Below, one piece after another: positions 29,142-38,790 of a stretch of 64,000 nt of DNA. Location of the stretch: contig JAILPB010000021.1 in the NCBI GenBank assembly GCA_024690485.1, positions 1 to 64,000 on the forward strand, given 5' to 3'. This DNA comes from Butyrivibrio sp. (lineage in GTDB: Bacteria; Bacillota; Clostridia; Lachnospirales; Lachnospiraceae). Under the pieces are notes generated by a model that saw nothing but the letters and a program-made list of their open reading frames with translations, ran no database searches and was not told the origin of the DNA. Each line of letters opens with the position of its first letter. Position 1 is the stretch's first letter. The translations under genes were made by a program, and so were the position numbers.

Positions 29142-31208
29142 ATGAATAGCAATTTGCTTAATACTATTCGTAAGCGCGCATTCGACTACGGCGTAGCTAT
29201 GTACTTCGTTGCTGCTATCGGAATGCTTATTATCCCAATTCCTACCTGGCTTATGGATTTCCTTTTGGCCTTTGATATGTCACTTTCCTTTGTGATCCTG
29301 TTCACGGCCATGTTTTCCAAGGAAGTATTGGATATGTCATTCTTCCCGACTATCCTTTTGTTCACCACAATTTTTAGAATAGCACTAAACGTTTCTTCAA
29401 CGAGACTTATTCTTACCGGCGGAGATGCAGGTAAGGTTATTGAGGTATTCGGATCCTTCGTTGGAGCAGGCGATCTTATTATCGGTGCTATCGTTTACGG
29501 AATGCTCATTCTCGTTCAGTTCATGGTTATCAACAAAGGTTCTGAGCGTGTCGCTGAAGTATCAGCAAGATTTACCCTGGATGCTATGCCCGGTAAACAG
29601 ATGGCTATCGATGCCGATCTTAATACCGGCGCCATCACAGATCAGGAAGCTAAAGAAAGACGTGAAAAGATTCAGAACGAAGCAAGCTTCTTCGGTGCCA
29701 TGGACGGTGCTACGAAGTATGTTAAGGGAGATTCAATTGCCGGTCTTATTATTACCGTCGTAAATATCGTCGGTGGTATTTTGATGGGTGTTTTGAGGCA
29801 ACAGCTCCCGGTTAATGAAGCTCTTGATAAATATGCAATCCTTACCATGGGTGATGGACTTGTTAGTTCAATTCCTTCACTTCTGGTATCACTTAGTACT
29901 GGTATTTTGGTAACTAAGGGCGGAAAAGAGGCAGACTTTGGGCCTGCTCTTATCGGCCAGCTCTTTAATATGCCAAAAACTTTGTATCTTGTTGGCGGAG
30001 TCATTGCAGGTCTCGGTATTTTTACGCCTCTTCCGATTTACCTGTATGTGCCTCTTGGCGGCGCCATTGCAGGCCTTGGATATTTGATGCAAAGAGAGCA
30101 GATAATTGCTCATACGGAAGAAGAGGTAATGGCTGAAGAAGAACAGCAGGCTGAGGAGATAAGGCAGCCTGAGAATGTTACAAGCCTTCTTCAGGTTGAT
30201 CCTATAGAGCTTGAGTTTGGCTACGGTATTATTCCTCTTGCGGATGTTAATCAGGGCGGTGACCTTCTGGATCGAGTTGTAATGATACGAAGGCAGATAG
30301 CCCTTGAACTTGGTACCGTGGTTCCTATCATCCGACTAAGAGATAATATTCAGCTAAATCCTAATCAGTACATCATCAAGATAAAGGGAATTCAGGTAAG
30401 TGACGGCGAGATTTTGTTTGATCACTATATGGCCATGAATCCCGGAAATGTAGAAGAAGAGATAACCGGTATTCCTACCTTTGAGCCTTCGTTCCATCTG
30501 CCTGCAACCTGGATTACAGAAAGTCAGAGAGAAAGAGCGGAGTCCCTCGGATATACCGTTGTTGATCCTCCGTCCATTATCGCAACACATCTTACGGAGG
30601 TAATCAGAAACCATATTGCTGAACTTCTTACAAGACAGGATGTTCAGAATCTTGTTAATAACCTTAAGGAGAATAATCCTGCACTTGTTGAGGAACTAAC
30701 TCCCAAGCTTATGTCTCTTGGTGAGATTGAGAAGGTATTGCAGAATTTACTAAGCGAGGGTATTTCAATTAGAGATCTTGTTACGATTTTTGAAACTCTT
30801 GCAGACTATGCTGCATCAACAAGAGACAGCGATATCCTTACAGAGTATGTAAGACAGAGTCTTAGAAGAGCTATTTCCAGTAAGTATTTTTATCCGGGAG
30901 AGACTACCAGCGTAATAACTCTTGATCCTAAGATTGAACAGGAAATAATGTCATCTGTTAAGCAAACTGAGACAGGAGCTTATCTGACACTTGATCCCGC
31001 AAGGACCAAGGCAATCCTTAAGTCAGTTGGAGAACAGGCTAAGAAGCTTGAAGATGCAGGAAGAGTTCCTATAGTAATGACTTCACCCATAGTCAGAATG
31101 TACTTTAAGAAAATGACTGAAGATTACTATAAGGATCTGATAGTTATTTCATACAACGAAGTGGAACCTAATGTTGAGATGCAATCAGTGGGGATGGTAG
31201 CAGCATAA
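29142..31208 (+). CDS. flhA: Flagellar export protein FlhA
   Basis: MNSNLLNTIRKRAFDYGVAMYFVAAIG; FLLAFDMSLSFVILFT, FPTILLFTTIFRIALNVSSTRLIL, DAMPGKQMAIDADLNTGAI; SD before ATG 29142 (ORF track 29109). Confidence 0.95.
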   Translation: MNSNLLNTIRKRAFDYGVAMYFVAAIGMLIIPIPTWLMDFLLAFDMSLSFVILFTAMFSKEVLDMSFFPTILLFTTIFRIALNVSSTRLILTGGDAGKVIEVFGSFVGAGDLIIGAIVYGMLILVQFMVINKGSERVAEVSARFTLDAMPGKQMAIDADLNTGAITDQEAKERREKIQNEASFFGAMDGATKYVKGDSIAGLIITVVNIVGGILMGVLRQQLPVNEALDKYAILTMGDGLVSSIPSLLVSLSTGILVTKGGKEADFGPALIGQLFNMPKTLYLVGGVIAGLGIFTPLPIYLYVPLGGAIAGLGYLMQREQIIAHTEEEVMAEEEQQAEEIRQPENVTSLLQVDPIELEFGYGIIPLADVNQGGDLLDRVVMIRRQIALELGTVVPIIRLRDNIQLNPNQYIIKIKGIQVSDGEILFDHYMAMNPGNVEEEITGIPTFEPSFHLPATWITESQRERAESLGYTVVDPPSIIATHLTEVIRNHIAELLTRQDVQNLVNNLKENNPALVEELTPKLMSLGEIEKVLQNLLSEGISIRDLVTIFETLADYAASTRDSDILTEYVRQSLRRAISSKYFYPGETTSVITLDPKIEQEIMSSVKQTETGAYLTLDPARTKAILKSVGEQAKKLEDAGRVPIVMTSPIVRMYFKKMTEDYYKDLIVISYNEVEPNVEMQSVGMVAA

Positions 31209-31209
31209 T

Positions 31210-32538
31210 ATGATTATTAAAAAGTACACCGGAAAAACTGAATCAGAAGCCACAGATATTGCTAAGAAGGAGCTGGGGGATAACATTGTAATAATGAATG
31301 TGAGGCCCGTGAAAAAGAGCGGATTTTTCGCTATTTTTGCACCGCCAAGGACTGAAGTGACTGTAGCCCTTGAGGATGAACCTGCAAAGACGCAGCGCAC
31401 TGTAAAGCCAGTGGTGGCGCCAAAAACTCCCAAGCACTCCGATGGCAGAAGCTCTATGGCTGAAAAATTATTAAAGGCGCAGGAAACGGGAGAGATTCCG
31501 CCTCTTAAGGTGGGACTTTCCGGCGATAAGCCTGCAGTAAAGGAAGAAAAGGATAAGATGCCTACTACGACTATGCCTTTGAAAAATAATCTTCAGAACG
31601 ATGAGAGCAGTGTTATCGAGGAGAAGCTTGATAGTCTTCATAATCTCTTGGAGCAGAACTTTAAGGGTGAGAAGGAAGATGTAAGGGATACCGGTGAAGT
31701 CCACAAGGAAGAAGTCAAAGATGAGATAGATGCTATCTCTGAAGAGACCATGTCCTTTATCAGAGTTATGTACAACACTCTTATTGAAAATGAAGTGGAT
31801 GAAATCTATGCAAATCAGCTGACGGATGAAGTTGAGAAGGTAAGTAAACCCAATATTCCTATGGAATATGTGCTTGCAAGCGTTTATCAGAAGATGGTTC
31901 TTAAGTTTGGTCCGGCAGATACTATCAAGATGGATAATGACGGACTTATTGCTGAGATTTTTATAGGTCCCACAGGAGTTGGTAAGACCACAACCATTGC
32001 TAAGCTGGCTTCAGAACTCAGAGTTAATCAGAAAAAGAAGGTTGCCCTTGTAACTGTTGACACTTACAGAATTGCTGCGGCAGAGCAACTTAGGACCTAT
32101 GCATCCATAATGGAGATTCCTTTCAGGGTTATATACTCTGTTGAGGAGATGAAGCAGGCTGCCGAGGATTTCAAGGAATACGATTACCTCATGGTAGATA
32201 CCGCAGGACATAGCCTCCACAACAAAGAACAAAAGGAAACAATGATAGGCTTTATCAAGGCTCTTGAGGAAAATGTAGATACCGAGAATTATCTGGTTCT
32301 TAGCGCTACTACTAAGTACAGAGATCTTATTGAGATCGCAGATGGATACTCTGAACTTGTAAAATACAAACTTATTTTTACCAAGATGGATGAGACAAAT
32401 TCAGCGGGTAATCTCTATAACATCCATATGCATACAGGTGCGCCTATGTCATATATTACAAACGGTCAGAATGTTCCAAGTGACATAGCAGTCTTTGATG
32501 CACAGCGCAGTGTTAAGGGATTGCTTGGTGGAAAATAA
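31210..32538 (+). CDS. flhF: Flagellar SRP-like GTPase FlhF
   Basis: GPTGVGKTTTIAKLA, VDTYRIAAAEQLRTYA, TKMDETNSAG. Confidence 0.93.
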   Translation: MIIKKYTGKTESEATDIAKKELGDNIVIMNVRPVKKSGFFAIFAPPRTEVTVALEDEPAKTQRTVKPVVAPKTPKHSDGRSSMAEKLLKAQETGEIPPLKVGLSGDKPAVKEEKDKMPTTTMPLKNNLQNDESSVIEEKLDSLHNLLEQNFKGEKEDVRDTGEVHKEEVKDEIDAISEETMSFIRVMYNTLIENEVDEIYANQLTDEVEKVSKPNIPMEYVLASVYQKMVLKFGPADTIKMDNDGLIAEIFIGPTGVGKTTTIAKLASELRVNQKKKVALVTVDTYRIAAAEQLRTYASIMEIPFRVIYSVEEMKQAAEDFKEYDYLMVDTAGHSLHNKEQKETMIGFIKALEENVDTENYLVLSATTKYRDLIEIADGYSELVKYKLIFTKMDETNSAGNLYNIHMHTGAPMSYITNGQNVPSDIAVFDAQRSVKGLLGGK

Positions 32539-32619
32539 AGGCTCATCTTGGGGTAAGCCTTGTTAACAAAAGGTCGACTTTTTTTCAGATTTTGATAAAA
32601 TAGAAGCAGGAATATTTTT

Positions 32620-33540
32620 ATGGATCAGGCTGAACAGCTTAGAAGAATTATAAAAGCAGAAAATGCTCCCCAAAGACCTCTGGCAAGGGTTATTACGGTT
32701 ACCAGCGGTAAGGGAGGAGTTGGTAAGTCAAATGTCGCCATAAATCTGGCAATTCAGTTTAGACGAATGGGGCAGAGAGTCATCATTCTTGATGCCGACT
32801 TTGGACTTGCCAATATTGAGATCATGTTTGGCACTGTGCCTAAGCATAATCTCAGCGATCTGATATATCAGGGCAAAAATATAAAAGATATCATTACCTG
32901 GGGACCTGAAGGCGTTGGTTTTATATCCGGTGGTTCAGGAATATCGGGAATGTATAATCTTAGCAGAGAGTACCTGGTATATATAATAGTTAATCTGGCT
33001 GAGCTTGATGCAATTGCTGATACCATCATTATTGATACGGGAGCAGGAATTTCCAGTGCAGTCATGGAGTTTCTTGTTGCAAGCGGAGAGATTATTCTTG
33101 TTACAACTCCGGAACCTACATCAATAACTGATTCGTATTCACTACTAAAAGCTTTAAACCAGCAACCAAGATTTTCTAAGGAAAATACAATTATCAAGGT
33201 TGCATCAAACAGAGTAGCTTCAGATGAGGAGGGACAGCAGCTTTTTAATAAACTAAATGCTGTTGTGGCAAGATATTTAAAGCTTCCTTTAAATTACATC
33301 GGAGCTATACCACAGGATCAGATGCTCGCACGAGGTGTTATGCAACAGACACCGGTTTCGATTCAGTATCCGAATTCGAAATCTGCAAGAGCTTTTGAAA
33401 ATATCGCTACAAGACTCACCAGCAGCAATGATCTTGTAGTAGCTAAACCAAGAGGAATGGCTGCATTTTTCTCACATATTATTACCGGAAGAAAGTTGAA
33501 TTCAGATAGGATGTCCGGAGAACAGAGCTTTGGGCAGTAA
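32620..33540 (+). CDS. flhG: MinD-like ATPase FlhG/YlxH
   Basis: N-terminal DQAEQLR; TSGKGGVGKSNVAINLA; directly follows flhF. Confidence 0.93.
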   Translation: MDQAEQLRRIIKAENAPQRPLARVITVTSGKGGVGKSNVAINLAIQFRRMGQRVIILDADFGLANIEIMFGTVPKHNLSDLIYQGKNIKDIITWGPEGVGFISGGSGISGMYNLSREYLVYIIVNLAELDAIADTIIIDTGAGISSAVMEFLVASGEIILVTTPEPTSITDSYSLLKALNQQPRFSKENTIIKVASNRVASDEEGQQLFNKLNAVVARYLKLPLNYIGAIPQDQMLARGVMQQTPVSIQYPNSKSARAFENIATRLTSSNDLVVAKPRGMAAFFSHIITGRKLNSDRMSGEQSFGQ

Positions 33541-33572
33541 CATAAATTTTAAGGTAAGAGGGGTACCTGAAA

Positions 33573-34295
33573 ATGCTTGCTGATTATATTGCACCTGGCA
33601 ATAAAATCGAACTGAAGGCAGTCGGCAAGGTCTGGATGGATAATGACAGCAGAACCAAGAAAATTCACCAGAGCAAGATTACTGATATTTTGTCCGAGGA
33701 CAGAATAGAAGTGCTGATGCCAATGGACAAGGGAAAGCTTGTCCTTCTTCCTGTCGATGGAGAGTACAGCTTGTGTTTCTACAGCACTAGGGGATTATTT
33801 CAGTGCTACGGGCGTATTGTTGATCGATATCGAAGTAATAATATCTATATTCTGGTTATTGATCTCCTTAGCAATTTGCAACGACTACAAAGGCGAGAAT
33901 ACTACAGATTCAGTTGTGCTTTGGAGTTGAGATCAAGAATCTTTTCTGAGGAAGAGGTTGAAGCAATAAAACGGAACTGGGGGTTACTGCTTGGAACCAA
34001 TAAACCGCTTCAAAGAAGTGTGATTGTTGATATAAGCGGTGGCGGTTTACGTTTTGTCGCTAACTTCCAATACGAAGAGGGAAGTTCAATTTATTGTTCG
34101 TATAGGTTACCCGGAAATATTAATAACATTGAGTACGAAATGGTGTGTAACGTACTTAGAGTTCAGGAACTGGAAAACAGGCCAGGACTGTATGAGCACC
34201 GCATACAGTACACCTACATTGATGAGACTTCCAGAGAAGATATCATTCATTTTATCTTTGAGGAAGAACGAAAAATCAGAAAGAAGCAAACCTAA
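33573..34295 (+). CDS. PilZ-domain c-di-GMP-binding flagellar brake-type protein (YcgR-like)
   Basis: 240 aa; QRREYYRF (RxxxR) and DISGGGLRF (DxSxxG) PilZ motifs. Confidence 0.9.
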   Translation: MLADYIAPGNKIELKAVGKVWMDNDSRTKKIHQSKITDILSEDRIEVLMPMDKGKLVLLPVDGEYSLCFYSTRGLFQCYGRIVDRYRSNNIYILVIDLLSNLQRLQRREYYRFSCALELRSRIFSEEEVEAIKRNWGLLLGTNKPLQRSVIVDISGGGLRFVANFQYEEGSSIYCSYRLPGNINNIEYEMVCNVLRVQELENRPGLYEHRIQYTYIDETSREDIIHFIFEEERKIRKKQT

Positions 34296-35369
34296 ATGTC
34301 GAAAAAAATTTTGTTAGTTGATGATTCTGCACTTATGAGAACCGTCCTTAGTGATATTATAAACTCAGATTCAAGATTTCAGGTTGTAGAAAAGGCTAAA
34401 GACGGCGTTGAGGCACTTGAGTTATTGAAAAAGAATACATATGATGCTGTTATTTTGGATGTTAACATGCCTCGTATGGACGGAATTACGTTACTCAAGG
34501 AAATCAACAATAATAAGATCAGAGCAAAGGTAATGATGTGTAGTACCGATACCAAGGAAGGAGCAAAGGTTACACTGGATGCCCTTGAACTTGGAGCTCT
34601 GGATTTTATTCATAAACCGGATCGTGCCTCGGATTGCCGCGGCGATGATTTTTCCACTACTCTGACTAGAACGCTTGCAGCTGTATGCGAATCTAAAGCT
34701 CCTGCAAGTATAAAGACTCCTTCAATCGATGAGATTAAAGCCTCTCGTAAGATAGTGGATGTTGTCGCTAAGCATGCTGACAAGGTTACAGGTAATCGTA
34801 TTGTTGCGATTGCTTCATCTACGGGTGGGCCTCGTGCGCTTCAGGCGGTAATTCCAAAACTTCCCAAAAATCTTAAAACACCGGTTGTACTGGTGCAGCA
34901 TATGCCGGAAGGCTTCACAGCTTCTCTTGCAGAAAGACTCGATTCTCTCTCTGAGATAAGCGTAAAGGAAGCAGCTGAGGGAGACGTCCTTCAAGCCGGA
35001 TGTGTTTATATAGCCAAAGGCGGAAAGCATATGCATGTAATAACTTCCGGTGGAAAGCACACTATTCACTACGTAGACGGACCAACTAGAGAAGGAGTTC
35101 GTCCTTGTGCGAACTTCATGTACGAATCCCTAATTGATTCCGACTATGACTCAATCTGTTGCGTGGTTTTAACAGGTATGGGTGCGGATGGTACGGAAGG
35201 TATAAAAAATCTGAAATCTAAAAAGAAGGTACATGTCATAGGACAGGATGCAGACAGCTGCACCGTTTATGGCATGCCTAAGGCATTGGCAACAGCTGGT
35301 CTGGTTGATCAAGTCGTTACACTTGATGACGTGGCCCAGGAAATAATAATGAACGTTGGCGTTAAGTAA
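34296..35369 (+). CDS. cheB: Chemotaxis methylesterase CheB
   Basis: Receiver (VDDSALMR, VILDVNMPRMDG) plus CheB catalytic domain (AIASSTGGPRALQ, VQHMPEGFT, LTGMGADG). Confidence 0.95.
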   Translation: MSKKILLVDDSALMRTVLSDIINSDSRFQVVEKAKDGVEALELLKKNTYDAVILDVNMPRMDGITLLKEINNNKIRAKVMMCSTDTKEGAKVTLDALELGALDFIHKPDRASDCRGDDFSTTLTRTLAAVCESKAPASIKTPSIDEIKASRKIVDVVAKHADKVTGNRIVAIASSTGGPRALQAVIPKLPKNLKTPVVLVQHMPEGFTASLAERLDSLSEISVKEAAEGDVLQAGCVYIAKGGKHMHVITSGGKHTIHYVDGPTREGVRPCANFMYESLIDSDYDSICCVVLTGMGADGTEGIKNLKSKKKVHVIGQDADSCTVYGMPKALATAGLVDQVVTLDDVAQEIIMNVGVK

Positions 35370-35450
35370 TACCCTCTGACTTAGATTTCATACATAATAA
35401 CCCTTTACTTAACCCGAAGCGTTCGGTTTTCTTATGGAGGTAAAGGGATT

Positions 35451-37622
35451 ATGGATGTTTCTCAGTATCTAGGCGTCTTTCTCGACGAAGCAAAGGAGCA
35501 TCTGCAAACACTGAATGATAGTATCATGCAGCTTGAGCAGGATCCGGAGAACGAGGATTGTATCAACGAGATATTTCGTTCAGCTCATTCTATGAAAGGT
35601 ATGGCTGGTACCATGGGATACAAGAACATGCAGAACTTGACCCATGATATGGAAGATGTCTTCTCTGACGTGCGTAACGGCACATTGAAGATCGACTCCA
35701 GTATGATCGATACTCTGTTCCAGTGTTTGGATGCAATTCAGGCTTATGTAGACAACATTACTGAGTCTCAGGATGAAGGAACAGAAGAAAATGCAAATTT
35801 GATTAAAGCTCTGGCTGATATCCGTGCGGGAGCAGGCGGTGGTGGCGCAGCAGCTGCACCGGCAGCACCTGCAGCAGAAGCAGCACCGGCTCCGGAAGCA
35901 GCGCCCGCAGAAGCAGCACCTGCACCTGCGGCAGCACCTGCAGCAGCGCCGGCGCCTGATGCTGATGCAACCAAAGACTTTAAGGCTATTAAGCTCGACC
36001 CTGAAGAGAAGAGCAGTCTTGAAGATGCTAAGGCAGGCGGCAAGAAACTGTACGGATTAAATGTTAAGATACAGGATTCCTGTATTCTTAAAGCAGCGAG
36101 AGCATTTCTTGTATTTAAGGGTATTGAAGAGATCGGTGAGATCGTCAAATCTGAGCCTTCAACCCAGGATATTGAGGATGAAAAATTCGAGTTAAACTTT
36201 AGCCTTATCATTTCTACAGATGAAGAGGATAAGGAAAAGGTTAAAGAGATAGTTAAGAGTGTTTCTGAAATTGAAGACTGTGAGATCGGTGACTACGATC
36301 CTGCAGCAGCAAGAAGCACAGAGGAAGAAGTTGCACCTGCAGCAGCTCCTGCACCAGCACCCGCAGCAGCACCTGCAGCTACTACAGCACCTGCAGCAGC
36401 TCCGGCAGCTAAACCTGCACCAGCACCTGCAAAGGATGCAGGCGGCAAGAAGCCTGTTGGTAAGCCTGTTGTTAACAGAACAGTTCGTGTAGATATTGAG
36501 AAGCTGGATGTCTTAATGAACCTGGTAAGTGAGCTTATCATTGCTAAGAACTCCCTTATTTCAGCAGCTAATTCTGCAGGAATTGTTAGCGGATCAGTAA
36601 ATGAGCAGATTGAATACCTTGAGAGTGTAACTACCAACCTTCATGAATCAGTCATGAAAGTTCGAATGGTTCCTATTGAAAGTGTATTACAGAAGTTCCC
36701 GAGAATGATCCGTGACCTTAATAAACAGCTCGGCAAGACCATGGAACTGACCATGACCGGTGAAGATACTGAAATGGATAGAACTGTTGTAGACGAGATC
36801 GGTGATCCTTTGATGCACCTATTACGTAACAGTGCTGACCATGGTATCGAATCAGCTGAGATTCGTGCAGAGAGAGGAAAGACAGAGGAAGGACACATTT
36901 TCCTGCATGCATTCCAGGACGGTAACAGCGTTGTTATCGAGGTTGGTGATGATGGTAATGGTATTGATGCTGAGATCGTTAAGAACAAGGCTATTGAGAA
37001 GGGTATCGTAACAGCTGATGAAGCTGAGACACTTACAGAACAGCAGTGTGTAGATTTCCTTTTCCATCCCGGATTCTCTACTGCTAAGAAGGTAACTGAA
37101 GTATCAGGTCGAGGCGTTGGTCTTGACGTTGTTAAGTCCAAGATCGAATCACTGTCCGGTGAAGTTAGTGTTAAGACCAAGCTTGGTGAAGGAAGTACAT
37201 GGCAGATCAGACTTCCTCTTACACTGGCTATTATCCAGGCACTTATGGTTGTAGTAGGAAATGAAAAATACGCAATTCCGCTTGATTCTATTCAGAGTAT
37301 CGAGGATGTAGCACCTACTGATATTAAGACAGTCGAAAATAAGGAGGTTATTAATCTTAGAGGAAGTGTAACTCCTATCATTCGCGTTAGCAGAGCCCTT
37401 GATGCAGAGAGTTCAAAGAAAGAAGACGAAGATCTTGTTGTAGTTATAACTCGTAAGGGAGATCAGCAGTTTGGTCTTGTTATTGACGAGCTTATGGGTC
37501 AGCAGGAAATCGTTATCAAGCCTCTGGGAAGATATATGAGTAAGTGCCGCATGATTAGTGGCGCAACAATTCTCGGTGATGGCGAAATAGCTCTGATTCT
37601 TGATACAAATCAATTGGCATGA
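35451..37622 (+). CDS. cheA: Chemotaxis histidine kinase CheA
   Basis: HPt IFRSAHSMKGMAGTMG; HLLRNSADHGIE, GDDGNGID, GRGVGLDVV; C-terminal CheW-like domain; two Ala/Pro linkers. Confidence 0.95.
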   Translation: MDVSQYLGVFLDEAKEHLQTLNDSIMQLEQDPENEDCINEIFRSAHSMKGMAGTMGYKNMQNLTHDMEDVFSDVRNGTLKIDSSMIDTLFQCLDAIQAYVDNITESQDEGTEENANLIKALADIRAGAGGGGAAAAPAAPAAEAAPAPEAAPAEAAPAPAAAPAAAPAPDADATKDFKAIKLDPEEKSSLEDAKAGGKKLYGLNVKIQDSCILKAARAFLVFKGIEEIGEIVKSEPSTQDIEDEKFELNFSLIISTDEEDKEKVKEIVKSVSEIEDCEIGDYDPAAARSTEEEVAPAAAPAPAPAAAPAATTAPAAAPAAKPAPAPAKDAGGKKPVGKPVVNRTVRVDIEKLDVLMNLVSELIIAKNSLISAANSAGIVSGSVNEQIEYLESVTTNLHESVMKVRMVPIESVLQKFPRMIRDLNKQLGKTMELTMTGEDTEMDRTVVDEIGDPLMHLLRNSADHGIESAEIRAERGKTEEGHIFLHAFQDGNSVVIEVGDDGNGIDAEIVKNKAIEKGIVTADEAETLTEQQCVDFLFHPGFSTAKKVTEVSGRGVGLDVVKSKIESLSGEVSVKTKLGEGSTWQIRLPLTLAIIQALMVVVGNEKYAIPLDSIQSIEDVAPTDIKTVENKEVINLRGSVTPIIRVSRALDAESSKKEDEDLVVVITRKGDQQFGLVIDELMGQQEIVIKPLGRYMSKCRMISGATILGDGEIALILDTNQLA

Positions 37623-37646
37623 TTGAAGAAAGGATGAGACGACGTT

Positions 37647-38129
37647 ATGAATGAATTAAGAGATACACAAGATCTCGGCGAACTGGTCCAGTATATCATC
37701 ATCAGACTTGGCGACGAGCAGTATGGAATAGATATTAAGTACATTGATAACATTGTACGTATGCAGCAGATCACAAGAGTTCCTCAGGTAGCTCATTATC
37801 TGAAGGGCGTTATCAACATCCGTGGTGTCATTGTTCCTGTTATGAGTCTTAGACTTAAGATGGAAATGGATGCTGATGAGATCACAGATAAGAGTAGAAT
37901 CATCATCTTAAAGGCTGAGGAAGATACACTTATCGGTATCATCGTTGATCAGGTAAATCAGGTACTTACTCTTGGAAGTAAGAGTATTGAAAAAGTTACT
38001 TATTCAGCTGATAAGGGCGGAAAGAAGCTCAACAGCTACATAAGTGGAGTAGGTAAGTATGAAGGAGGCCTTGTATCTATTCTTGATCTTGGCATGGTAG
38101 AGATGGAAGAAGATAAGGCGAAGGCATAA
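37647..38129 (+). CDS. cheW: Chemotaxis coupling protein CheW
   Basis: IIIRLGDEQYGIDIKYIDNIVRMQQITRVPQVAHYLKGVINIRGVIVPV. Confidence 0.95.
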   Translation: MNELRDTQDLGELVQYIIIRLGDEQYGIDIKYIDNIVRMQQITRVPQVAHYLKGVINIRGVIVPVMSLRLKMEMDADEITDKSRIIILKAEEDTLIGIIVDQVNQVLTLGSKSIEKVTYSADKGGKKLNSYISGVGKYEGGLVSILDLGMVEMEEDKAKA

Positions 38130-38141
38130 GGAGGTATTTAT

Positions 38142-38777
38142 TTGGGCGAGATGAGTTTGGACAATCTGTCCAGTCAATATTTTGACGTATTAAAAGAATT
38201 AGGAAATATTGGTGCAGGTAATGCGACTACAGCTCTTGCACAAATGCTTAATAAGAAGGTAGATATGTCTGTTCCCCAGGTAAAACTCCTTGATTTTAAG
38301 GATGTTGGAGACCTTATGGGCGGCGCTGAGCAGATAATGACAGGTATTTATCTGAGCGTTGAGGGTGATATCAACGGAAGTATCATGTTCCTTCTACCCA
38401 TGAAATCAGCAAGACACATTGTTGACCTTCTAATGGGACAGACCGGAAAAAGTGAAGAAGAGGGCTTTGATGAGACTGAGTTATCAGCCATTAAGGAAGT
38501 AGGTAATATTATTACCGGTTCATATCTGAACTCCCTTTCAATGATAACCAATCTGAAACTCCTTCCGTCAGTACCTTTTATTGCTATCGATATGGCAGGT
38601 GCAATCCTTTCTGTTCCTGCAATCGAGTTCGGCATGATGGGTGATAAGATCCTTCTTATCGAGACAAGCTTTTTTGATACGGAAACCCTGAGTGGATACT
38701 TTATTCTTTTACCTGATGTGGAAGGTTACGGTAAGATTCTGTCATCGCTTGGAATGGGCGATATGACCACGAGCTAA
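38142..38777 (+). CDS. cheC: CheY-P phosphatase CheC
   Basis: TTG start; FDVLKELGNIGAGNATTALAQML and LSAIKEVGNIITGSYLNSLS motifs. Confidence 0.93.
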   Translation: MGEMSLDNLSSQYFDVLKELGNIGAGNATTALAQMLNKKVDMSVPQVKLLDFKDVGDLMGGAEQIMTGIYLSVEGDINGSIMFLLPMKSARHIVDLLMGQTGKSEEEGFDETELSAIKEVGNIITGSYLNSLSMITNLKLLPSVPFIAIDMAGAILSVPAIEFGMMGDKILLIETSFFDTETLSGYFILLPDVEGYGKILSSLGMGDMTTS

Positions 38778-38790
38778 AGGAGCACAGTGA

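Noticed and set aside
35768-36637. Long antisense ORFs opposite cheA (147 aa and 114 aa)
   Set aside because: They mirror the Ala/Pro low-complexity codons of cheA (giving Gly/Ala-rich protein) and have no plausible RBS or family match; artefact of the repeat.
36641-37180. 179-aa minus-strand ORF within cheA
   Set aside because: Ser/Thr/Pro-rich antisense shadow ORF opposite the conserved kinase core.
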